From NCBI GenBank assembly GCA_023105745.1, contig JALGQZ010000004.1, positions 64,019,112-64,083,111 on the forward strand: 64,000 nucleotides of DNA, written 5' to 3'. Numbering within the stretch: position 1 is the first letter of the stretch; every line of letters starts with the position of its first letter. Both the position numbers and the translations under genes were made by a program. The stretch comes from Austropuccinia psidii. Its lineage: Eukaryota > Basidiomycota > Pucciniomycetes > Pucciniales > Sphaerophragmiaceae. Under the pieces are notes generated by a model. The model was not told where the DNA came from. It did not search any database and saw nothing but the letters and a program-made list of their open reading frames with translations. This document shows, in pieces, positions 46,686-58,858 of the stretch.

Positions 46686-47466
46686 TTCATTATGGTGCTT
46701 GGTGGGGAGAGGAATTACCAAAAGTAAGTCCCACTCCTGGTATGCACCTTTAGGGGTATTCTACTATTTTTTGTTGTAAGCATCACCTTGGCCACTCTGT
46801 GAGCACTTTGCAATTTTGGACACAGATCTTGACATGGCTTTAAACTTCATTTCCAATCTTATGGCCATTTCACTTGGGACAATGGGCCATTCACTTTTCA
46901 ATTAATTTCCAAGATTCCAAATTCAAATTCATTCCTTCAACATTTTTATTTTTTATTTTTATGGCACTGGCGGGAGTGGTAACTACCAAAAGTAAGTTCC
47001 TCTCCTGGTGTGCACTTCCCTGAGGGGTCTACAATCTTGTCACAACATCACCTTGGCCACTTTGTGAGCACCTGGCATCAAATTTCTCTTTCCAGGTCCT
47101 TGGCCAAATTTCAAATCAGTTATCAACCTCCGTGATGAAGATTGGAACCTCCTCAAGATTCAATTCATTTTTCTTTTCTCTTTTCTCTTTCTTTTATTAT
47201 CATTTTCATTTTAAATTTTCTTTTATCATGTCAATTATCACGTCAAAAATTTTCATTCATTTCAAAATTCAATTCAAATCATGAAGCCAATGTCAAAAGA
47301 AGATCAAGCAAGTCCTGCGTCAAATGTCAAATTTTTAACATCAGTTCTCAAATTTTTTATCTTAATCAGTCCTCTTGAATCACTCTCTCAAGATCTTTAC
47401 AATAGTATCAACAGGCTTCACCTTGTATTGGTGCTCAGGAGCTCACCATTTCAAGGTGGGGGGTAC
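46686..47466 (+). other. 3' UTR of element F with duplicated module
   Basis: A module of about 110 bp occurs twice, near 46692-46805 and 46970-47070. Each has CCAAAAGTAAGT, CTCCTGGT, a GCACTT/GCACCTT word, and CATCACCTTGGCCACT with TGTGAGCAC. E3 carries the same two modules (minus strand, about 61015-61125 and 61310-61430). The polypurine tract AAGGTGGGGGGTAC (47453-47466) abuts the 3' LTR. Confidence 0.65.
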
Positions 47467-48850
47467 TGTCACAACCATGGCAATTCATCCCCTTGGACTT
47501 CAATATGGCATATCCATGCCACGTCCAATATATGGCAATTTGGCCATATCCATAAATAATTGGCCAAATTGGCCATCTAACCTCATTTGGCTTTTTATGG
47601 CCATTTCACCATCTGGGACCAACTTGGGCCCTTCACCGTCATCAGGCCTTTCTCTACATTTTGGGCAATTTTGGTATTTCCCATTCAACAGGGGAAATAC
47701 AGCCCAAGAATCTGTATTTGGCTTTAAATACAGCTTCTGCGCATTTGCGCACTTTTTTGCGCAAATACAGTTTTAAGACTGTATGAGCTGTATTTGGCCA
47801 AAAACCCAAAAATCACCAAATACCTCAAAAGACACTCTGACACCTCTGAAGCCCTCAAAAACCAAATTTCACCAATATCCTCCTGGCATCATCTCTAAAG
47901 ACTTATGGCCCTTTTCAACCTCCAATAACCAAAATGCCATATATGGTGTTATACACCATTATGCATCTTTTTTCAGCAGCAATCCACTGGCGGCAATATC
48001 ATCTGGTTATTTCAGCTTTCCATCAGGCCATCCAGTCACGTCATCAAGAGGATTCATCAAGGCTCAAGGGCAAGTGTCAAAACCTCAAATACCAATGACA
48101 CCATTATGCAGTCATTGGTTATTCTCACTCCGAATATTCCTTCCAAGGGAATACTGTCAATTCATTCTCAAGGTGTATTCAAGAGGCAGTGCCAAAAGTA
48201 ATTTTCAAGTGTCAAAGCTCCACTCAATCCATCTTGGCAACCATATTCATTTCAATACAGTCTGGATCCATCAAGAACTGTATTTCATTTTCAAGCATGG
48301 GAAATTCATTCAGCCCAATTCAATTTCAATATTAGCCAGCTGTATCAATTCCCAAAACAATCAATACAGCCTCAAGGATCAATACAGATCAGTTTTCAGC
48401 CTGAAGAACTCAAGCTCCCAACTTTTCACATATACTGGCTACCCTTTCCACCCTGGGGGGTTTTTTCCCAGTTAATTAATATACTTTGATTTATTTTTAT
48501 CTTTATTTTCTTTTCATTTTAGTTAAGCAAATACTGATATTATTAAGTCAGTCATTTAGCACTTTTCTCTCCTCTTTCTTCGCCTGTCAATGGATATTTG
48601 GTGGTCATATCCTTACTAATTCCATTATTCATTTTTGGCAGGTTGAAACAGGGATTAAGGACTTGCTTGGTTGGCTCTTTGGCCATTTGGCTTCCCTTTC
48701 CTCTTTTGCATCTCATCTTGTACCTGCATATCTTTTAGAGGAATTTACTCTTTATTTTTATTTCTTTATTCTTTGGAGTCTTCCAAGTGAGTTCCCTGAT
48801 TGCTTAGTGCCAGGCCACTCTTGTATTTCTGTCCAAGAGCCCCTGTGACA
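47467..48850 (+). repeat. 3' LTR of element F
   Basis: 1384 bp, followed by TAGGA. It has about 20 bp of GCGCA-rich sequence near 47738-47758 that the 5' LTR lacks, and lacks a short CCTGACCTTT-type stretch that the 5' LTR has near 29436-29446. The hairpin is CTGGG/CCCAG (48453-48471), followed by AGTTAATTAATATA (48470-48483). Confidence 0.9.
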
Positions 48851-48855
48851 TAGGA

Positions 48856-50470
48856 ATAGTGAGGGAATTTGAAAATAATAATATAAGCTTGAAGGAATAC
48901 CTAATACTTTTTGAATCATTTTATTTCATCTTGAATTAAAAACTGAAAGAAGCATTTCAATAAATGATATGAAATTTTGAAAGGGTTTGACTGGGAAAAT
49001 ATAAATATTAAAAGAAAATTCAAAGTAGGGGTCAATTGGTGGTTAATGGAAAATCTGAAAATTTCTGAGGGAATGGTATACCATTTATGGTACTTCTGTA
49101 CAAAAAAGTTTCTATTTTTAAAGAAAGGACGCTGAAGGAATTTACAGAATGAAAGAGATAAAGAATTAAGATAAGATATTATTTATAGATTAAATATAAG
49201 GGGGTTCAGGACACACTAAGCATGGGGCAGGATTTCTCTGTCAAAGCACCGAATGATCTGGCTTATGGTCAATAAACCAATATTATTTTGGAAAAAAAAG
49301 CTAATGAAATTCTTGAGCACAATTTTTTCAACTGTTTTCTCAGATAATCACAAAGGGAAAACTACAATACTATAGTCCTCCTCTTTATAAAACCCCATGT
49401 ATCAAAGAAAAAGCTGCATTCAGGATTACTGTTATTTCCTTCTTCCAATAGATAGCTAGTTTTTGTTCGCTTAATTCAAAGATAAATTATAAAAGCATAA
49501 TAGCTCCCCAAATCATAAAATATGACCTTGGTTCTGAAGCTTCTTTAATATTATTTTCAATAACATTATATATTTTTGGAAGAAATAATTAAAAGAAATG
49601 AGTTAATGAAATCAGAATAGTGGTGGTATCGGAGCATTCATTAAAAAATACAATGGAGACAAAGGATCTGACCTCTGATATCTCACCTTTTTTTTGATCA
49701 AAAATGGTATTGAAAATTGTATTCAAATTTGGTATTAAAAAAAGGAAATTTTATGAGTTATAAATAATAATAATAATAAGTCTTCTTTAATTTTCAATTC
49801 AAAATTCAAAATTTTATATAGAAAAAAACATTTACATAAAGGTTTATGTGGATTACCTTGAGGCTTTTAGCTTTCTAAGAGCTTCTGTGAAAGGAATGAG
49901 CATCTCATGAGTGTTCTGTAAGATCTCAATATTGATAGATCATTGAATGGCTCATGAGTTTTGAGTTTTGTGATAAAACAAATGAGCCTAAACAAAATTT
50001 TAGAAGAGTGTGACATAAAAGAAAAATTGAGGGCTTGAGCCATACTATTGAGAAAAACAAAAATTAAAAATTATCTAAAGAGATTAAATAAGGGGAATAA
50101 TATCATATGCCATGGAAAGAATTAATAAGACAAGGATATATAAGGGGAATTTATTTTAATATAATTGTTAGTGAAGAGAATTGAAATGATCTAATATGAT
50201 ATCATTTATCATCTTAAGACAAATTTTGGGACTTCCTTAAGAATTGGTGCTAATTAAAAACAATGGAGTATGAATGTTTTATGACGGAATGCCATAGAAA
50301 TTCAAAAAGGATATATTAAATCAAGAATAATTCTCTCAAATAATTATCTATATCATTAAGAATTAGATATTAAAATAATTACCCAGCTTTGGATTAGAAG
50401 GTATCTTTGAGGTTAAAATATAAGGAATACTTTAGGTGAAGTAAATTTTAGATATTGTTGATTCCATTAA
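48856..50470. other. AT-rich sequence without recognisable gene
   Basis: No open frame or domain seen; it contains a short AAT microsatellite near 49765. It is the flank of elements F and D. Confidence 0.55.
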
Positions 50471-52212
50471 TGTAAGGCTTGACTATGAAACAATAAGTGA
50501 AAATTACTAATATCTTTCTGATTGTACTATAAATGTCCTAATTTAATTAATAATAAGATTGAAAATAATCATAATAGTAAAGATATATTATAATTATTTC
50601 AAAAAACTAATTATATTCTTAAGAAATAATAAAGTAATATATTTATTGAAATTTATCAATGTTACAAACAGTTAAAAAATTAATAAAAAGTTGTTATTTA
50701 ATAATAAATCAAAATTTACAACACTAATATTACCAATATTCAAGTTATTGATTAATATAAAGACTATTTAAATCAATTATAGAATTATTGAAATATAATA
50801 ATAGAGAGAACAGCTTTCTTTTAACACTTGATATAATAGTTTTAGATAATTTCATGCCTAAGAATATAAATAAAACTTATTTAGATTTTATTCAAAATAG
50901 AAAATAGAGAGGATTACAAGTTTTACTATTTTTCTGTGGATTTAGAGATTTTAAGAGAATTTTAACGAAAGAAATGAAATATTGGAGTGAAAAATTCAAA
51001 GCTAGTGATTAATATAATATGGATCTTTGGTATTTAATAACATAAGAGTTTTATATCTAAATAATAAAGAAATTACCTTTTATTTAATGTGTCTGAGGGG
51101 GAAATAGATTAAGAAGAGGTCTTTTTATAGTAAATGTCCTTCCTCCCAGTGACCAGATACCTTATAGTAGAGGATTTCTTATGGTATCCACTGGAATTGA
51201 TCAATATCTTAAGGTTTAGTGAAGATTGCATCATGAGAAACCTTTTTATCTCATTATTACATCATTTTTTATAGTTATCACTGTAGCTCCAATATTTCTA
51301 ACATCATAGGCTTGGAAAAAATCAATTTTTGTGGATTGTGATAGTTTTAATAATAAAATATTTATATCCACAGGTTTTATCTCTTATTGAACTGTTGAGC
51401 TCAAAATAAGATTTAAGATAATGACCAGAAATGATCATTTTTGGGCCTTAGCTTTAAAACATAATAACTTTAAATTTATTTACCCTAAAGCAACCAGGAG
51501 AGTGAGTTCTGATATAATGGTGTATCTTTACTAAGCCTATCAGAAGAGCTGATTAAATCATGAAGAATATATTTTTGATAATTTTTCTTGTAATTCATCT
51601 TTTCTGTCAAAATTTGCTATTTTAAACTTCAAACCATGATTTCAAGGGATTATACCTTTAATATAATAATAAAGATCATGTGATTATTCACTTATGAGGT
51701 AGTAGAATCTGCTTATTCACTTATTTTTAAGCTTGGACCACTTTTGATTGTGAGTGGTTAGCACCTATTTCTATTTTGCCTAATATCACCTTATATTTTG
51801 TAACCTTGTTTATGGCTTTCCAAATAAAACATATATATTCATTATTAAAGCTATTAAATGGTAAATTTATCTTTGAATAAACCCTTTATAATTTTTAATT
51901 TGAAATATATGAGCTGAAAGGCATGAATATATGCACTGATCTTAAAAGTGCACATATCCAGGTTATCTCAATAAGTATTAGTTTTCAAAATATGGAATTA
52001 TAATGTAATATAGTCAGTTTTTTTCTGGGAATACAATGGTGTAAGTTATCTCACATTTTTATTCACTGGATCTGAGATAATCAAGAATTTATTCCATGAT
52101 ATTAGATTTTTATTTATTTTAAGATTTGAATTTCAATTCTTATTATAAAAACAAGTTTTGTAAAGTTTTTTGTGACGTTTTTGGATATGTGGTCATTTTT
52201 CAAAGGCCCAAG
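50471..52212 (-). repeat. 3' LTR of element D (B family, minus strand)
   Basis: The reverse complement of the B LTR: CTTGGGCCTTTG at its 5' end (52201-52212) and TGTAAGGCTTGACTATGAAA at the other (50471 onward). A TATA-like TTTTTATAGT lies near 51125. It is 1742 bp and clearly diverged. The D polypurine tract adjoins at 52213. Confidence 0.82.
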
Positions 52213-55200
52213 TTTTCTACCACCAAAAAAGGATTGTGCCACAATCTGATATAGTCAATTATGGTATCATCTACTGTCCTACATCTTAAATTGGATTTCT
52301 TAGCCTTGAAGCTCTATAATGCTTAGTTTTATTTTTCTTGAGGCCTTCTTTAATGTCTGAACCTACTTACTGATTTTCAAGAATTGGTTATATCTTTCTC
52401 AAATAGACATTAATCTTCTTGATTTGGGCTTCTGTACCTCACAAGGTATTCTCTTTCTTTCTTGTTTCTTGTCCTCCTTTATTTGAGGAATCTCACAATT
52501 CTCTTGTCTTCTCCTTCTTCTAGAGGGGAAATTTCAAGTGGTGGTTTATTTATTAGGGGAAACAATTCCTTATATCTTTCTCTGTAAGGTGTTATTAGAA
52601 TTACAGGGAAAGGTGGGTGTTTGTTCCTTAATTCACCTGTTAACTCCAGTTGTACAGCATTAGGGCTATGTAGGGATTTTATCAGAAAGGTCCTGAAATA
52701 AGATCTTTTTGTTTCTTTGGTACTTCAATGCTGTTAGAGCTTGAAGCTGATACTAAGACTAAGTCTCCTATATTAAAATCATGTAGATTGTGACTTTTAT
52801 CCAATTTTTCTTTTGCATATTTGAAAAAATCTTGCATAAATGTATTTTAATGATGTCTTGCTTTATCAAGAATCATATTAGAACTGTTTTCTGTTTGATG
52901 TATGTCAACAAAGTCCTTTTTAAGGGCTTCATAGGGTAGTCTTGGATTCCAACCTTTTCTCAAAATTGCAGGTGTTTTACCTGTTTATTAATAAATTGAT
53001 GTCTTATATTCCAGCTCAAGAGCTGGAATTAGGGTACACCAATCATGGGTAAAGCCATAAGAGTCTTTGAGCTCTAGTACATAAGCACAGAAGATTCTTT
53101 TAATGTCTTCTACAGTTTTTATCATTCTTTTTGCTAGTCCATCAGTATGAGGGTGGCAGGCTTTTGAAAATGATAATTTGGTGCCAAACAGGTTACGGAG
53201 ATCTTCCCATAGATCTGAAGTGAATCTGGGATCTCTATCACTTATGATATTCTGGAATAAAGCTGTATGGATAATAACCCTATTCCATATAGCTATGGCT
53301 GTGTCCATAGCTGAGTCCTCTTATTAAATGGGAAGAACATTGGGGGGTTTTTCTGTACCTGTCGACTAATACTAGGCATGAATTCAAACTTCTGTCTCCT
53401 CCTGGGGGTAGATCTGTTACCCAATCCATATGAGCTATTTCCCATGGGGATTTTGGTTCTTGGATTTGGATCATGATTCATAATTTCTTACCTGTGGCTC
53501 TGCTTGATGTTTGGGATTATTCACAAGCTTGACAATATTCTGAAAAATTATTTCTCCAATTTAGCCACCAAGAGCAGGTTTTTACACTTTCCAATATCTC
53601 ATCTTCTATGAGATTTTAAGAAACAATGCTATCATGGAATTTATCTAGTATAGTGTTTATTGAAACTATATCTGTCAGGGTCATAAAAAATGTATTTTTG
53701 GATCTATGATAAAGAATTCCATCAAGGAGGGGAAATTTTTCTTCATCATAGGTGTTTTCCATACTCCATCTATTTTGAAAGATAATTATTATTATTTACA
53801 GTCTTTCAGAAAGAGCTGGCATAAAATATGTCAGCTCTTGTCCATCTTATAAATCTCTTTGACTGGTCTCAAGAATTCTGTGCAAATTTCTGTCACAAAT
53901 ATTCCTTCTATATGATTTTATTCCTGTGGTACCCATACTGGGTTTCCAGGTGTATTTTCTAGAGCCTATCTTCTAAGACCTTCTGAATTTTTATTAATAT
54001 TTTCTGATTTGTAGGCTATAGTCATATTTACTCTATATTCTTGGATAGCAATCTGCTATTTCAGCATATGTCAATTTGGTGTCTGCATGTTTGATAATGG
54101 TTTTACTGCATTACAGTCAGTAATGAAATGAAAAACTGTTCCATCAAAGTAATAATGTAATTTATATAAATACCAAATTAAGAAGAGGAATTACATTTGG
54201 ATTTCCACATCCCTTGCTTCTGAAATGAAGAGAAAAGGGGAATTTGTGAGGGAATTTCTCAGCTACTCATATTCTTTGACTCTTCCTTCAGTAATTTCAT
54301 ATACTTTCTGTTGATAACAGAGTTTATAGAGAGATTTTGGGATTTTTCAAAAATCTTTTATGTGTTATCTGTAGTATCCAGAAAATCCCAAAAATGCTTG
54401 CATTTCTTTTTTTGGTTTGGGGAATTGATTTCAGTAGTAATTCTGCTACCTTACTCTTGCATCTTCCCAAAATTAGTGTAGATACAACATGTACTAGTGC
54501 TTTTAGTTAACTATATGAAAAATGACACTTTTTCAAGGAAATTTTCATATCTACTTGTACTATTTTTTAAGACTATTTCAAGTCTTGTCAGGTGTTTTTC
54601 CAAAGTTTCTGAGAAAATTATTATATTATCAAGGTAGATAATTAGCCATCCTTCTAATAGTTCTTCAGGGAATATGGTATTCATCATTCTATGATAATGG
54701 GAAGGGGAATTTCTTATATAAAAAGGCATTCTTAGGTATTCATATAAGCCAAAGTGGTGTATTATTCTTAGTGGCTTTCTGAAATTATCTGTTAAGAAAT
54801 CTTGATGGAAACATTTTAGAGAATCCATGGATTTAATTAAATTAGCTTGTTAAAACTGTGTTAATGTCTCATGGATTGTAGGTATTGGATATCTGTCAGG
54901 CATGGTATAGGTATTTAAACCTCTAAACTCCCCTATCATCCTTCATTTACCATTATTTCAAGTCATAATAACAGGTTTAGTAGCCTTTACCAGTTCATTA
55001 TATTCTACTTTCCTTAGAACACCCAAGTCCATCAATTCTTCAATATGTACTTCTAGCACTTCTCTAGCTCTTGGTATGGCTGGATAAGCTGGTCTTCCTA
55101 ATGGGGGTGGATAAGGTCTTTATACATTTGGAATAATGTATACCTCATGTTCAATAATAGACCCAAGTGGTTCTTTTTCCTTTGTCAAGGAGCTTTTGAA

Positions 55201-55997
55201 CTTATATAAGAGATCAATCAATTTTTCTTTTTTTTTCTGTCAATTCTTGATTGAATTCTGCCTCTGTTAGTTGTTAATTTATCAATAAATGTTTTCTGGG
55301 ATTTTCTATTCATTTTTTATAACATTAATTTGGTTTTTGTTATTTAAGAAGCCAAATTTCTGTCTTTTATTGCCCCCTATTGTAAAATATCTATCTAGGA
55401 AATAGATTGATAAGTAATCATTTCCAAGTATGAAATGTTTACTGGTACAGTTATCCATTACTACAAATTCCACTTTAATCCTTATGCATTGAGAAGTATG
55501 TGGAAAAATTAATGTTAAGTCAATTATTCCAAGGGTATTCATGCTTTCATTTGCACTACTAAATCTAACCCCTTGTATTAGTATGAGTTTGTCTTCCCAA
55601 TCTGGTTGAGGTGTTTGTAAATAGCTTTTTCCAACAAATGTGGAGAATGCACCTGTGTCCAGATCACTTTTTTGGCCTCTTGATTGTTTAGAATAAAAAG
55701 TACTTATACTTGATTTTCCAGCTGTATAGCCCATTACTTTTGCAGGTTTGGTATTTTCATATTTGTAAGTCATGTGTCAGATTTTCTGATTTCTGGAATA
55801 TTTGAACTTGAATCTAGAACTTCAGAGATTAAATCAAAATTATTAATTTAGGAATTAATTATGTTTATTTCATCACTTTCAGAGGTCTCCAATCTTTCAG
55901 TATCTTTTTCAGAATCAGATTCTTCTTCTTTGTCATTGTGGTGTTATGTTTCCACAATTTCAGTAATATTTTCCTTTTAAGAAAATTATTGGCTAAG
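52213..55997 (-). pseudogene. Element D: decayed Gag-Pol of the B family
   Basis: Read on the minus strand, the order is: end of gag (acidic region, about 55860-55990); protease (DLDTGAFSTFVGKSYL, 55306-55773); reverse transcriptase (about 54380-55140), with YLDN at 54625-54636 instead of YIDD; RNase H remnants; integrase (52988-53660), with TDGLAKRM, so the catalytic Glu is Lys (53129-53131); and a chromodomain-like end (about 52330-52530). Stops and frameshifts are numerous. The gag part ends abruptly at 55997 inside the zinc knuckle, where element E2 begins; the rest should lie beyond the window. Confidence 0.87.
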
Positions 55998-56759
55998 TGT
56001 CACAGGGGCTCTTCTAAGTGAAGAGGGCCTGGCACTCAGTAAACTGGGACTTACTTATGGAGGGCTCAGGATATGGTAAGGAAAGAGTACACTGAAGAGT
56101 GTTAAGAGATGAATTACTAAATAAAAGAATATAAAAGAAACAGCAACAAATAGTGAGAGTAAGAATAAAAGAGCCAACCACAATCAAGTGCAAGTCCACT
56201 GTTTCAACCTGTCAGAATGGAAAGAGAAGGTTTAATAAGGATATGGCCACACAAATTATACTGTACAGGCAAAGAAAGAAAAGGGCTAAGACTAACTTAA
56301 AATTAAATAATTATAATACCCCAAATAAGGATGAGAATAACTATAAAATAATAAATATACTAAATTAATTAACTGGGGAAAAGTCCCCAGGGGGAGAAAG
56401 AGGGGCTGGTATATGTGAGAACCACCAGCCCTCATCCAGACAGAGAATTTTCATGAGAAAATTTGATGATTGAATTTAGTCTGGCCAATATGGGTCCTGT
56501 ATGGCTGTACAGGATCTGTACAAGAGTATTGGTGGTATTGAGTGATTATACAGTTTGGGTATGGTGTATCCAAACTGTATTGGGTATTTCCAGCCTGTAC
56601 AAGTATTGACAGGATGTATTGATGAACCAGACTGTATGAATGTTTCAGCAAAGAAGATTGCTGAAACTGAATACTGATACACACAGTGGACTTGCTGGTT
56701 TGAGGTGCTTGAGTGGGTGTAAGTATGAATAGCCTTACCCCTGATTAGTGTTTGTTACA
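55998..56759 (-). repeat. 3' LTR of Tf-like element E2
   Basis: 762 bp, TGTCACAGGGGCTCTTC to GTTTGTTACA on the plus strand. A minus-strand 3' end follows on the right: GTATCCCGCTCTTGAAACTGG is the complement of a polypurine tract and flank like that of E3 and F. So this is the 3' LTR of a longer element rather than a solo LTR. Hairpin CTGGGGA/TCCCCAG at 56373-56390. The left target flank is CTAAG (55993-55997). Confidence 0.82.
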
Positions 56760-57671
56760 GTATCCCGCTCTTGAAACTGGTGGGCTCCTGAACACCATAA
56801 CACCCTGCCACTGTTGAGTGGCATCTCAATATACACCCATTTTTTTCAAAAATTTTCTCTTTTAATTATAATTTCCTCTTGACCATTATCCTGAAGATCC
56901 CCTCCTCATTTCTTCACTGTCATACTTGATTTGAATTATCTTCCCCCTTCTTTTAACGTGAGTAAGTCCTTTCAGCTTCAAAATATTCTTCTTCTTTGGA
57001 TTCAGTCCTTTTCTTCCTTTCAAGGCATGGCCTTTGAGTTGTATCTCAAAATGAGTTCCATAGAGCTCTTCTGCTCAAACTTGGATGGCCAATGAGTATA
57101 TGTTCATATACCTCATTGTGAATAGGCCAAATTGATGTTTTGGCCCTTCGTGCCACGATTGGAAGGCCTTCAAAAAAGAGTCTTTAAAATGGGGGGTCTT
57201 TTCCACATTGTCCCTGAGAATGCCTCAAAATTTGGTTTTGGGCCTAATTGGCCCTACCATTGATTCTGGGTCATGGCCTTTCTTTAGTTGTTTTTTGACC
57301 CTTTTGGCTTCAGGCCAATTTTTGGGCCAAATTGGTCTTGGGTTGATTTTGGGGTCCTATGGTCCGCGTGGGCTATTGGAGACCCCAGGACCAAAACTGG
57401 GCCCTGAGCCCAAATTTCCTGGGACTTCAGGGGTCCCATGGCCTGGCCTCATTAGAAGGGTCCAGGACCATAAAGATTCTTACCTCCCCAAAGATGCAGG
57501 GAAGGTTCTAGGTGGTGAATTCAGTTCAAAACAGACATGGACTCACCACCTTGAGGAATTTGAGGGGGGCCATCATTGCGTTATGGCTCCCACTTCCTTG
57601 AGGTAATTTCCTTAAGACTTGAAGTGATCTAATCTGACTCCTTGAAGCTTCTGCTTGCATACTCCTTAGTC
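56760..57671 (-). other. E2 internal sequence, 3' part
   Basis: Starts with the polypurine tract (minus strand). A GGCC-rich stretch follows (about 57120-57450), holding a 132-codon plus-strand ORF (57208-57606) that has no recognisable domain and is probably not a gene. The duplicated GTAAGT module found in F and E3 is not recognised here. Confidence 0.55.
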
Positions 57672-58858
57672 ATGAGTTCCAAACTTACTGAACTAACTGA
57701 ATATTCTCCTTGTGCCCCTCATGGTTCTGGAATTCTCAGTTGATTTTCTTCACTATCAATGGCTTCTTCTGGTCATTTTGACCCTGCCCAAAGTTATGAT
57801 GGTTGCAAGGAAGTTGAAGTTCTTGATCCTTATTTCACTGAATGTTTGGCGAAGGGAAAGGATTGTTTTGAACATTACAATCCCAGATCTTCAAAATGCC
57901 ACTACTGCTTTATTGGCAAGAAGCCATGCCGCCGTACTGGGAAGAAAGCTTCCAACGTCAGAAGGTATTTATGAAGTAAGAAAGATGGGCTTTTTGGAAA
58001 AAGTCCCCAGCTTCTGAGGCTCCTACTCTTGATGGTACTTCAGGGTATTCTGCTTGTGAGTGAAATGATCTTCTTGCTTGAAATGGATACTGATATCTTG
58101 ATTCAGTGACTAGTTTTAGGCAGAGGGATGTGGCCAGGTGGACCAATTTTGGAGGGCCCATCCCAGTTGGTGGGAGGCCAATATAATTTTGAGGAGCAAC
58201 ACTGAAGGAATCGTGAAAAGAATCAGACAAATTGCCGATTCCCCACCTGATCTGGATGCTGAAGGTAGTGATGAGTTAGATGGTGAATAAGTTGAGGTGG
58301 TTCCAAATTCTGCTGGTCATCCATCCAATACTTCTCCTTCCCAGCCTCCTTCAAAGAGATTCCAAAGTTAAGTCATCCCCAGTACCCCCAGAGCTTTCCA
58401 ATCCACTCTTGCTACCACTCCTACCTCCATTCATCCTGCTTCACCACACTCTTCCCACACCAGGCCTGCCTTGAATCCAGAAGTAAGACCACCCCCATCC
58501 AACAGCCCAGGAACTCCCCCATAGTTACCTCACAACAACTCCAACCTGTGGCCAGTACCAGTAGAAGAAGAGAAGAAGTTTCTCCCCTTCTGTTTCCTGC
58601 CACTCAATTGTTTCAGTGTAGGGATCAATGGCCTATCCAGGTTACCAGAGAAGATCCAAATATGGCAAGTGATAATCAGGATGCTGTTGCCAGGTTATTT
58701 AAGAGGGTTTATAGAAATATTAGGGAGGTGATTATGCATTCTGATGATTGGAATCTTCCAGGGAGTGCTTCTGAGGAGATGGCTGCAACATTTGCCTGGT
58801 ATGAAGATGAGTTAATGAATGATTTCCAGAAAACGTTTGACTATTTGGGTAGAGATAA
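57672..58858 (+). pseudogene. Broken gene with Zn(II)2Cys6-like motif, antisense inside E2
   Basis: The frame starts MSSKLTELTEYSPCAPHGSG, with an in-frame TGA at 57741 and a second at 57972 (probably from TGG). Residues at about 57834-57930 read FTECLAKGKDCF and, ten residues on, CHYCFIGKKPC. The spacing is (C)x2Cx6C-x10-Cx2Cx6C, that of a fungal binuclear zinc cluster, but the first Cys is Phe here. A frameshift follows near 57995. Later parts are Ser/Pro-rich, then QDAVARLFKRVYRNIREVIM and FAWYEDELMNDFQKTFDYL. E3 has inserted after LGRDN. It may be a transposon-carried DNA-binding protein. I recall similar proteins in myrtle rust, but its function is not known to me. Confidence 0.7.

Larger units (their letters stand above)
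29258..48850 (+). mobile_element. Element F: Tf1/sushi-like chromovirus, split by element C
   Basis: Both ends read TGTCAC...GTGACA and are flanked by the duplication TAGGA (29253-29257, 48851-48855). Without the nested element C and its extra GAAAA it is about 9.3 kb. Order: 5' LTR, TTGATT-rich leader, gag, pol (protease, reverse transcriptase, RNase H, integrase, chromodomain), long 3' UTR, polypurine tract, 3' LTR. It is dead: several stops and frameshifts, and altered catalytic residues. Confidence 0.93.

Noticed and set aside
57208..57606. 132-codon ORF in the E2 internal region
   Set aside because: It lies in a GGCC-rich non-coding stretch, with no domain and no sign of conservation. 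It could be an LTR or UTR fragment of another repeat.
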